Assembly: GCA_021154065.1 (NCBI GenBank)
Contig: JAJKJG010000286.1
Span: 1 to 13,829 of the forward strand
Reading direction: 5' to 3'
Length of the DNA stretch: 13,829 nucleotides
Source: Methylobacterium sp.
Lineage (GTDB): Bacteria > Pseudomonadota > Alphaproteobacteria > Rhizobiales > Beijerinckiaceae
The position numbers and the translations under genes are program-made. The notes under the pieces are model-generated. The model was not told where the DNA came from, made no database searches, and saw only the letters and a list, made by a program, of their open reading frames with translations. This document shows, one piece after another, positions 1-6,950 of this stretch (position 1 is the first letter of the stretch; every line of letters begins with the position of its first letter).

Positions 1-146
1 AATCAGCGTAGCGGTGCGGCGATGGCGTTTCGCTGATCGTGCCCGAGGCAGAGTGCCTCAGCGACTGCCAACACTTCGTAAGCTATCCCCTCCGGTCTCG
101 GGCCGCCGTCCATGCCACGGCCGCGGCGTGACCAGCAGGTGATTCG

Positions 147-2726
147 ATGGCGACCCAATTCGCAATCAACGAGCCGGACAGTTTCTCCTCGGCCAATCAG
201 ACGTATACCAGCCAAGAGGTGCAGGTCTACTTCGGCTTAGATCAGCCGGAGAGCTTCGAAATTATCTTGATTCCTGACGATGTTCTATTCGGATTCGGCG
301 CCATCGATTTTATCGGGGACCACGACTACTTCGACATTCCTCTGCCTGCCCTCCGAAGTCGCCCCTTCTTGCCGTGGTCCTTTTTCGGAACCGTGACGAT
401 CGACGTCATCGCCAACGACGGCAGTCCCTTCGACGGCGTGCTCACGTTGTACGCAGGCAAGAGCTCGACGGTCGTGGCGACGGGCACAAGCCTCGGCTCG
501 GGGGAGACGTTCCTGCAGTTCAACGGCGCGAGCACCTACTCGTCCTACACGCTGGAGCTACAGGATGACGGCAACGACCAGACCGGCGGCTACACGATTT
601 TCGTAAATGTTCCGAACGGACGTGGCACGGACGGAGCCCGCTACACGCCCACGACCGGCAACGACACGGTCACGGGTAACGGTGGTCGCGACCTGCTGGT
701 CGGGGGCGGCGGCAACGACACGCTCATCGGCCGCGAGGGGCACGACGTCCTGATCGGCGGCCCCGGTGCCGACACGCTCCAGGGCGGCGTCACCGACCCG
801 CGCTCCGCGTTATCGCCTGATGATAACGACCTCTACGTGTACGTCGATGCGACCGACACGGTCATCGAGCAGCCCAACAGCGGCATCGACACCATCTGGA
901 CCCGAGAGGTCAGCTTCACCCTGCCCGCCAACGTCGAGAACCTCCTGCTCGTCGAGGGCACGGCGGCCCGGGACGGCATCGGCAACGCGCTCAACAACCT
1001 CATCACCGGCAACTCGGCCCACAACGGGCTTGTCGGCAACGACGGCAACGACACGCTCATCGGCGGCGGGGGCGCCGACGACATGTTCGGCGGCTTCGGC
1101 AACGACACCTACTATGTCGACAACGCCAGCGATCTCGTCGGCGAGCCGTTCGGCGGCGGCTTCGATACGGTGCACTCGAGCCTGCCGGCCTACGTGCTCG
1201 CCGACGGCCTCGAGGGGCTCGTCCTCGACCCCGGCGCGACCTGGGCGATCGGCAACGCGGGCGACAACACGCTCACCGGCAACGGCATCAGCAACTACCT
1301 GATCGGATACGGCGGCAACGACAGCCTGACCGGGGTCGGCGGCGATGCGTCGAACGACACCATGATCGGCGGGCTCGGCGACGACACCTACCACTTGGAC
1401 AGTGCCGGCGACCAGGCGATCGAGAACCCCGGCGAGGGCTCCGATATCATCGTCTCGGAGGCGCCTTCCTACACCCTGCCGAGCAATGTCGAGGCGATGT
1501 TCCTCGGCGGCGCGGGCGTGTGGGGCTTCGGCAACGAGAGCGACAACACGCTTGCGGGCGGCACCCGCGGAAACTTCCTGTTCGGGCGCGGCGGCAACGA
1601 CTACCTGAACGGCGGCGGCGGCGCAGACTACCTCGAAGGCGGGGCGGGCGCCGACGTGTTCCTGTTTACCCGCGGAGAGGCGAACGGCGACGCGGTTGCG
1701 GATTTCACGCCCGGCCAGGACCGGCTCGGCTTCATCGGCTACGGGCTCGGCAGCACCTTCACGCAAGTCGACGCCACTCACTGGCTGGGGAACTCCGCCG
1801 ACGGCACCACGCACGAGACCATCAATCTCTTGAACGCCCCGACCATCACCCCGGCAGACTTCTTCTTCCCCCACGACCGCCTCGTCGGCGGCGACGGCGA
1901 CGACACGCTGATCGGGAGCGGAGGCGCCGACGACATGTTCGGCGGCCTCGGCAACGACACCTACTATGTCGACAACGCCAACGACCTCGTCAGCGAGGCG
2001 TTCGGCGCCGGCTTCGACACGGTGCGTTCGAGCCTGCCGTCCTATGCGCTCGCCGACAACTTCGAGGCGCTCGTCCTCGAGCCCGGCGCGACCTGGGCGG
2101 TCGGCAACGCAGGCGACAACACGCTCGTCGGCAATGCCATCAGCAACTACCTGGTCGGGCTCGGCGGCAACGACAGCCTGACCGGGGTCGGCGGCGACAC
2201 CTCGAACGACACCATGATCGGCGGGCTCGGCGACGACACCTACCACTTGGACAGCGCCGGCGACGGGGTGATCGAGAACGCCGGCGAGGGCTCCGATCTC
2301 ATCATCTCGGAGGCGCCTTCCTACACCCTGCCGAGCAATGTCGAGGCGATGTTCCTCGTCGGCGCGGGCGTGTGGGGCTTCGGCAACGAGAGCGACAACA
2401 CCCTCGCCGGCAGCAGCCTCGGCAACAACCTCTTCGGCCGCGGCGGCAACGACTACCTGAACGGCGGCGGCGGGACCGATTATCTCGAAGGCGGCGCGGG
2501 CGCCGACGTGTTCCTGTTCGCCCGCGGAGAGGCGCATGGCGACACGGTCGCGGACTTCACCCCCGGCCAGGACCGGCTCGGTTTCATGGGCTACGGGCTC
2601 GGCGGCACCTTCACGCAAATCGACGCCACTCACTGGGCGGTGAACTCCGCCGACGGCACCACGCACGAGACCATCACCCTCTCGAACGCCCCGAGCATCA
2701 CCCCGGCAGACTTCTTCTTCACCTGA
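147..2726 (+). CDS. RTX (hemolysin-type) calcium-binding secreted protein with duplicated C-terminal module
   Basis: An 859-residue acidic, Gly/Asp/Asn-rich protein, probably extracellular or surface-bound. Residues 1 to about 165 form a beta-rich domain loosely like PPC (bacterial pre-peptidase C-terminal) domains, ending near GGYTIFVNVP. From about residue 170 there are RTX nonapeptides of the GGxGxDxL type, for example GGGGNDTLIG and GGPGADTLQG, which fold into calcium-binding beta-rolls. Residues 296-579 and 580-859 are two copies of one 284-residue unit. Each contains RTX blocks, a NDTYYVDN segment, and a GADVFLF...VADFTPGQDRL end module like those at the C-terminus of type I secreted proteins. 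There is no N-terminal signal peptide, which fits type I secretion; no catalytic motif is visible, so the activity is unknown. No type I exporter genes lie in the window. The start is supported by AGGTGA at 137-142, four bases before ATG. The 5' third looks lower in GC than the repeats. Confidence 0.9.
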   Translation: MATQFAINEPDSFSSANQTYTSQEVQVYFGLDQPESFEIILIPDDVLFGFGAIDFIGDHDYFDIPLPALRSRPFLPWSFFGTVTIDVIANDGSPFDGVLTLYAGKSSTVVATGTSLGSGETFLQFNGASTYSSYTLELQDDGNDQTGGYTIFVNVPNGRGTDGARYTPTTGNDTVTGNGGRDLLVGGGGNDTLIGREGHDVLIGGPGADTLQGGVTDPRSALSPDDNDLYVYVDATDTVIEQPNSGIDTIWTREVSFTLPANVENLLLVEGTAARDGIGNALNNLITGNSAHNGLVGNDGNDTLIGGGGADDMFGGFGNDTYYVDNASDLVGEPFGGGFDTVHSSLPAYVLADGLEGLVLDPGATWAIGNAGDNTLTGNGISNYLIGYGGNDSLTGVGGDASNDTMIGGLGDDTYHLDSAGDQAIENPGEGSDIIVSEAPSYTLPSNVEAMFLGGAGVWGFGNESDNTLAGGTRGNFLFGRGGNDYLNGGGGADYLEGGAGADVFLFTRGEANGDAVADFTPGQDRLGFIGYGLGSTFTQVDATHWLGNSADGTTHETINLLNAPTITPADFFFPHDRLVGGDGDDTLIGSGGADDMFGGLGNDTYYVDNANDLVSEAFGAGFDTVRSSLPSYALADNFEALVLEPGATWAVGNAGDNTLVGNAISNYLVGLGGNDSLTGVGGDTSNDTMIGGLGDDTYHLDSAGDGVIENAGEGSDLIISEAPSYTLPSNVEAMFLVGAGVWGFGNESDNTLAGSSLGNNLFGRGGNDYLNGGGGTDYLEGGAGADVFLFARGEAHGDTVADFTPGQDRLGFMGYGLGGTFTQIDATHWAVNSADGTTHETITLSNAPSITPADFFFT
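1032..2726 (+). repeat. Tandem 852-bp in-frame duplication inside the RTX gene
   Basis: Unit A is 1032-1883 and unit B is 1884-2726; matching points are 852 bases (284 codons) apart. For example, the segment encoding GADDMFGG lies at about 1071 and again at 1923. Long stretches are nearly identical at the DNA level, such as those encoding SYTLPSNVEAMFL and GFGNESDNTLAG. Unit A ends with FFFPHDRL and runs directly into unit B, while unit B ends with FFFT and the stop codon. This indicates a fairly recent duplication of the gene's 3' end that kept the reading frame. Confidence 0.9.
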
Positions 2727-2768
2727 GGAGGAAGACTGTTCTCCGGAGGGCAGAGCACGGATCGCGCC

Positions 2769-3701
2769 CTACATGCGGCTCGCCTCGGCCGCCTCCTCGG
2801 CGGTCTTCTCGATCTCCTCGCCGACATCCTCGACCGAGGCGCCGGCTTCGATCCGCTTTCGGATGTCGTGCAGGCGCGTCAGCTGCTGGACGATCTGCGG
2901 AACGTGGTCGAGGTTCTCCATGAAGCGCCAGACGTAGACCAGGATCGCGAAGATATCGCCGGTGTCGGTGTCGGGCAGGTAGGTGGCGCGCACCAGCACC
3001 GCGACGAAGACGAAGATCGAGAGCACCTCGATGAAGGTCCAGTTGTAGGCCTCGGCATCCGAGAGGCGCACGCGCCAGCAGCGCACCTCCTCGAAATGGT
3101 GCCGGATCGGCCCCGGCTCGGCCTTGTCGATCGCCTGCACCTCGTGCTCGAGCTGGTTGTTGAGGCCCTCGTTCAGCCGCAGCGTGACGCGCACATAGAT
3201 GCGGTTCACGATCAGTACCGGCAGGAACAGGAGCGACGTCACCGCGCCGATGACGAAGTCGTACCAGAACAGGATGATGGCCGAGCCGAAGATGCCGATG
3301 ATCGCGGCGACGACCACCGGCACGTCCTTCTCGAAGAAGGTCACGAAGTCGCGCGACATCGCCGAGCGGGCGGCGACGTTCGTGGCGCGCACGCCGCCGC
3401 GCCGCTGGCGCAGGATCGTCGCCTCGACGATGGTGTTGTAGACGCGGGTATAGACGCGCGTGTCGTACATCTGCCGGAAGAGCCCGATCGCCGAGCGCAG
3501 CGACCAGGCGATCACGATCGGCAGCGCGAGCTTGTACTCGTGCTCGATGAGCCCGTTGATCGCGACGCCCGTCGCCCACGGGTAGGAGAGCTCGAGCAGG
3601 TCCTCGACGAGCGTCAGCGCATAGGTCAGCGCGATCTTCCAGCGGAAGGGCCGGATGGCGTCGAGGGCGGAGATTCCGCTGGGCGTCGGGCGGCTGGCCA
3701 T
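2769..3701 (-). CDS. Solitary ABC-transporter six-transmembrane domain protein
   Basis: A 310-residue integral membrane protein with about six hydrophobic helices, at roughly residues 20-42, 52-72, 130-150, 155-178, 240-260 and 268-285, followed by a charged Glu/Ala-rich tail (GEEIEKTAEEAAEASRM). The fold and length match the ABC_membrane_3 type of exporter membrane domain. The nucleotide-binding half is missing: no Walker A or LSGGQ motif follows, and the stop comes directly after the tail. It could be a half-transporter served by an ATPase encoded elsewhere, or a non-transport membrane protein. The start at 3701 (MASRPTPSG) was chosen because the family-like sequence begins there. An in-frame ATG at 3752 would add 17 residues, and neither has a clear Shine-Dalgarno. 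The gene is convergent with the RTX gene, with 42 bases between stops, and divergent from the receptor gene. Substrate unknown. Confidence 0.8.
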   Translation of the reverse strand: MASRPTPSGISALDAIRPFRWKIALTYALTLVEDLLELSYPWATGVAINGLIEHEYKLALPIVIAWSLRSAIGLFRQMYDTRVYTRVYNTIVEATILRQRRGGVRATNVAARSAMSRDFVTFFEKDVPVVVAAIIGIFGSAIILFWYDFVIGAVTSLLFLPVLIVNRIYVRVTLRLNEGLNNQLEHEVQAIDKAEPGPIRHHFEEVRCWRVRLSDAEAYNWTFIEVLSIFVFVAVLVRATYLPDTDTGDIFAILVYVWRFMENLDHVPQIVQQLTRLHDIRKRIEAGASVEDVGEEIEKTAEEAAEASRM

Positions 3702-3881
3702 GGGCGACCGGATCAGGCGCCGCTGATGCGGCAAGGCTCGGGGCGATATCATATAAAGCTTGGCCGCACCCGCTCGGTTCCGTCGCGGCGCGGCGGGGCA
3801 GATGTGCGGCGGATGCGCTCGCGCTTGCCCCACCCGAGAAGAGTGGTAGCTTCCGGCCAACCAAAAACGGGGCAGGAACGA

Positions 3882-4892
3882 ATGGTAGGCGCCACCGCCG
3901 GGCCGCGGCAGCCCGTGCGCATGACCGCTTGGGCGGCATGCCTCGCACTTCTCCTCGCCGCCGTGCAGGCGGGCGTCGCCGAGGCGCGGACCTTTCGGGC
4001 CGCCGACATCCAGGCCGAGGACTATCCGACCGTCCAGGCGCTGATGCATCTCGACAAGCTGCTGCAGGAGCGCACCAACGGGCGGCACCGGCTGCAGATC
4101 TTCCACTCGCGCCAGCTCGGCGAGGAGAAGGAGACGATCGAGCAGACGCGGGCCGGCGCGATCGACCTCAACCGCATCAACGTCGCCCCGATCGCGAGCT
4201 TCGCGCCCGAGGCGAACGTGCTCGTGCTGCCGTTCCTGTTCCGCTCCGTCGATCACCTGCACCGCGTCCTCGACGGCGAGATCGGCAACGACATCCTGAA
4301 GAGCTTCGACGCCAGCGGCTTCGTCGGCCTGACCTTCTACGATTCCGGCGCGCGCTCGATCTACAACAGCGTCCGTCCGATCCGGAAGCTCGAGGATCTG
4401 AAAGGTCTGCGCATCCGCATCCAGCAGTCGGACCTCATGACCGACATGTTCAAGGCGCTCGGCGTGACGCCGGTGCCGCTGCCCTACGGGCAGGTGATGA
4501 CCGGCCTGTCGACCCAGCTCATCGACGGCGCCGAGAACAACTGGCCGTCCTTCGTCACGACCGGGCACTATCGGGCGGCGCCGTACTACTCGCTGACCCA
4601 GCACACGATGGCGCCCGAGGTGCTCGTCATGTCCGAGAAGGCGTGGGTCAGCCTCTCGCCCGAGGACCAGGCGATCTTCCGCGACGCGGCGCGCGAATCC
4701 GGCGTCTTCATGCGCGAGCAGTGGCGGGTCTGGGAGGAGCGCTCGCGCCGCGAGGCCCAGCTCGGCGGCGTCACCATCGTCGAGGACGTTGACAGGGCGG
4801 CGTTCGAGAGGGCCATGTCCGGCATTTACGAACGCACGCTGACCGATCCGAAGATCAAGTCTCTTGTCGACCGCATTCGCGACATCCCCTGA
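3882..4892 (+). CDS. TRAP-type periplasmic solute receptor (DctP/SBP family 7)
   Basis: A 336-residue periplasmic binding protein. Residues 1-36 form a signal peptide with a long N-region (VR then MTAWAACLALLLAAVQAGVA) and a likely AEA-R cleavage site. The mature part has family hallmarks: SRQLGEEKETIEQTRAG near the N-terminus, the LKGLRIRIQQS stretch carrying the arginine that in DctP-type receptors binds a carboxylate, and the GAENNWPSF segment. DctP proteins normally deliver organic acids to DctQ/DctM permeases, but neither gene is nearby. The next genes are two histidine kinases and a response regulator in tight coupling, so a role as ligand-presenting co-sensor is inferred. The ligand cannot be predicted. 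The start at 3882 has GCAGGA just upstream; an alternative ATG at 3921 would give a more usual signal peptide. The first 3 kb of the open frame upstream is antisense shadow and is not part of the gene. Confidence 0.9.
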   Translation: MVGATAGPRQPVRMTAWAACLALLLAAVQAGVAEARTFRAADIQAEDYPTVQALMHLDKLLQERTNGRHRLQIFHSRQLGEEKETIEQTRAGAIDLNRINVAPIASFAPEANVLVLPFLFRSVDHLHRVLDGEIGNDILKSFDASGFVGLTFYDSGARSIYNSVRPIRKLEDLKGLRIRIQQSDLMTDMFKALGVTPVPLPYGQVMTGLSTQLIDGAENNWPSFVTTGHYRAAPYYSLTQHTMAPEVLVMSEKAWVSLSPEDQAIFRDAARESGVFMREQWRVWEERSRREAQLGGVTIVEDVDRAAFERAMSGIYERTLTDPKIKSLVDRIRDIP

Positions 4893-4894
4893 GG
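4891..4894 (+). promoter_or_regulatory. Shine-Dalgarno deciding the TTG start of the first kinase
   Basis: GAGG overlaps the receptor's TGA stop and lies eight bases before an in-frame TTG at 4903. No comparable site precedes the other possible starts (TTG 4864, ATG 4975). The placement implies translational coupling between receptor and kinase. Confidence 0.5.
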
Positions 4895-4902
4895 CGGCGC
4901 CC

Positions 4903-6948
4903 TTGGCGGGCCCGGCGCTCGCCGGCCGCACGGCGGCGCGCGAGCGCGACGAGCGCAGCGCCCTGCAGCGCGCCATGCGCCGCCTGCCGGTGCGCTGGCG
5001 CATCCTCGGCATCGCGGTCCTCAACTCGGCGCTGGCGCTCATCCTCCTGTTCCTGATCTGGGACGGCGCCAAGGCCTTGAGCGGCGCCTGGATCGAGCTG
5101 CGCCAGGTCCGGCAATCGGAGAAGCTCCTGGTCTCGCTCGACAGCGAGGCCGGGCGCCTGCAGAGCCTGATCCACCGCTACTTCAACCAGCCGAACCCGA
5201 TCGTGCTCGCCGAGATCATCCGCCGCCGCGAGGCGCTGATGAGCCGCCTGCGCGCCCAGGCCTCGATCGACCCGCTGACCGCCGGGCCGGCCCAGGCGCT
5301 GATCGAGATCACCGAGCGCTTCATCACCGGCTTCGACGATCTGCGCGCCGTGCGCTCGTCGCTGTCGTCGATCTACGACACAGACGTGCTGCGCCCGGCC
5401 CGCGACATGGCCGGGCTCTACGCGATCATCGACTCGACGATCTCCGGGACGCCCTCGCTGATCCTGCCCTCGCTCAGCAAGTCGCGCGAATCGTTCAACG
5501 CCATGCTGCTCGCCGCGAACGCCTATTACCTGTCGCTGTCGGCGGACGCCGGCGACGAGGCGAAGCGCAACGCCGAGGTCATCGAGCGCACGGCGCCGGT
5601 CATGATCGATCTCGCCAGCACCGACCTGCAGCGCAACGCCCTGACGGCGCTGCGCGACCGCGCGCTCTCGATCCGCCGCGGCCTCGGCCTTCTGACCGAG
5701 CATTTCACCACTCAGGAGCGCCTCCTGCGCGAGGCGATCGACGGCAACGCCGCCGCCATGGGCGCGATGACCTCGCAGCTCACGACGACGATCCAGGAGC
5801 GCGAGCGCGCCGCCCAGGAGACCTTCGACAGCGCCTTGCGGGCGGTGAACGCCAAGGTCGCGATCGTCGCGCTCCTGTTCCTGTTCCTCGTCATCGGCAT
5901 CGGCCTTGCCGTCTCGCGCAGCATCAGCATCCCCTTGGGCGAGCTGCGCCAGGAGATGGATGCGATCGTGCGCGGCGATTACCATCGCCGCGTCGCCAAT
6001 CTCGAGGCCCGCGACGAGATCGCCGAGATGGCGCGCGCCGTCGAGGTGTTCCGCGCCAACGCCATCGCCAAGCGCGAGGCCGAGGCGGCGCTGCGCACCT
6101 CGAAGGATCACGCCGAATCGGCGCTTTCCGAGCTGCGCGACACGCAGACGAGCCTGATCGAGGCCGAGAAGCTCGCGGCGCTCGGCAGCCTCGTCGCCGG
6201 CGTCGCGCACGAGGTCAACAATCCGGTCGGGATCAGCCTCACGGTCGCCTCGAGCCTGGCGCGCCGCTGCGACGAGTTCGAGCGCGAGACCGAGAGCGGC
6301 GCGGTGCGGCGCTCGCGGCTGTCGGAGTTCGTCGCCGGCAATCGCGACGCGGCAAACCAGCTCGTTACCAACCTGCACCGCGCCGGCGAGCTGATCCAGG
6401 CCTTCAAGCAGGTCGCCGTCGACCGCAGCCACGCCGACCGGCGCTCCTTCGAGCTCAAGGAATCGATCGATCAGATCATCTCGTCTCTGCGGCCGGGCCT
6501 GAAGAAGTCGCAGATCCGGCTCGTCGTCGACGTGCCGGACGGCATCGTCATGGACAGCTACCCGGGCCCGCTCGGCCAGGTCATCACCAACCTGTTCCTC
6601 AACGCCGTGAACCACGCCTTCCCGGACGGCACCAACGGCACGATCAGCATCGTCGCGCGCACGAGCGGCGCCGACCAGGTCCACATCGTGTTCCGCGACT
6701 CGGGCGCCGGCATGTCGGAAGAGGTGCAGCGCCGGGCCTTCGATCCGTTCTTCACGACCCGGCGCGGCGACGGCGGCACCGGGCTCGGCCTGCACATCGT
6801 CTATAATCTCATCACCCGCCGCCTCGGCGGCCGCATCGTGCTCTCGTCGATGGCCGGCGCCGGCACCACATTCCGCATCAACCTGCCGCGGGTGGCGCCG
6901 CGGGAAGAGCTCCATCCGCCGGCGATGGCGATGAGCCTGGAGACCTGA
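4903..6948 (+). CDS. Membrane-bound sensor histidine kinase (HAMP, HisKA, HATPase_c)
   Basis: A two-component sensor kinase of 681 residues if the TTG at 4903 is used. Transmembrane helix 1 is at about 34-54, followed by a long, mostly helical periplasmic domain at about 55-318 and helix 2 at about 319-338 (VAIVALLFLFLVIGIGLAV). A HAMP linker (SISIPLGELRQEMDAIV) and a coiled segment come next. The dimerisation domain carries the phospho-acceptor His436 in GVAHEVNNPVG, the style seen in the NtrB/DctB-like kinase group. The ATPase domain shows the N box (NAVNHAF, from about 567), the G1 box DSGAGMS (599), the F box DPFFTTR and the G2 box GTGLGL (625-630), so it looks active. The start could also be TTG 4864, overlapping the receptor by 29 bases, or ATG 4975. 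It ends two bases before the next gene. The large periplasmic domain is the obvious docking surface for the upstream receptor (inference). Confidence 0.9.
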   Translation: MAGPALAGRTAARERDERSALQRAMRRLPVRWRILGIAVLNSALALILLFLIWDGAKALSGAWIELRQVRQSEKLLVSLDSEAGRLQSLIHRYFNQPNPIVLAEIIRRREALMSRLRAQASIDPLTAGPAQALIEITERFITGFDDLRAVRSSLSSIYDTDVLRPARDMAGLYAIIDSTISGTPSLILPSLSKSRESFNAMLLAANAYYLSLSADAGDEAKRNAEVIERTAPVMIDLASTDLQRNALTALRDRALSIRRGLGLLTEHFTTQERLLREAIDGNAAAMGAMTSQLTTTIQERERAAQETFDSALRAVNAKVAIVALLFLFLVIGIGLAVSRSISIPLGELRQEMDAIVRGDYHRRVANLEARDEIAEMARAVEVFRANAIAKREAEAALRTSKDHAESALSELRDTQTSLIEAEKLAALGSLVAGVAHEVNNPVGISLTVASSLARRCDEFERETESGAVRRSRLSEFVAGNRDAANQLVTNLHRAGELIQAFKQVAVDRSHADRRSFELKESIDQIISSLRPGLKKSQIRLVVDVPDGIVMDSYPGPLGQVITNLFLNAVNHAFPDGTNGTISIVARTSGADQVHIVFRDSGAGMSEEVQRRAFDPFFTTRRGDGGTGLGLHIVYNLITRRLGGRIVLSSMAGAGTTFRINLPRVAPREELHPPAMAMSLET

Positions 6949-6950
6949 CG

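Noticed and set aside
3..215. Minus-strand 70-residue frame at the left edge
   Set aside because: Overlaps the RTX start, has no Shine-Dalgarno or recognisable sequence, and is Arg/Gly-rich like chance frames in this DNA.
810..2666. 618-residue open frame antisense to the RTX gene
   Set aside because: Its repetitive Val/Ala/Glu/Asp sequence is the reverse-strand image of the RTX repeats. In GC-rich DNA such long antisense frames are expected, and it has no recognisable domain.
1032..2726. Regularly spaced repeats considered as a CRISPR array
   Set aside because: The repeats are coding, keep one frame for 859 codons, and give RTX nonapeptides; there are no unique spacers of constant length.
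2769..3701. Membrane-domain gene considered as the type I exporter of the RTX protein
   Set aside because: Type I exporters carry an ATPase domain in the same chain and pair with a HlyD-type adaptor gene; neither is present, and the gene is on the opposite strand.
3744..3761. AT-rich patch as a promoter for the minus-strand membrane-domain gene
   Set aside because: A TATGAT-like -10 can be read on the minus strand, but no acceptable -35 lies 15-19 bases upstream, so it was not annotated.
2868..3881. Plus-strand extension of the receptor frame upstream of 3882
   Set aside because: It runs antisense through the membrane-domain gene and lies before the receptor's signal peptide and Shine-Dalgarno.
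4855..6915. 686-residue minus-strand open frame opposite the first kinase
   Set aside because: Arg/Ala/Asp-rich with no domain; it is the shadow of a kinase whose catalytic motifs all read on the plus strand.
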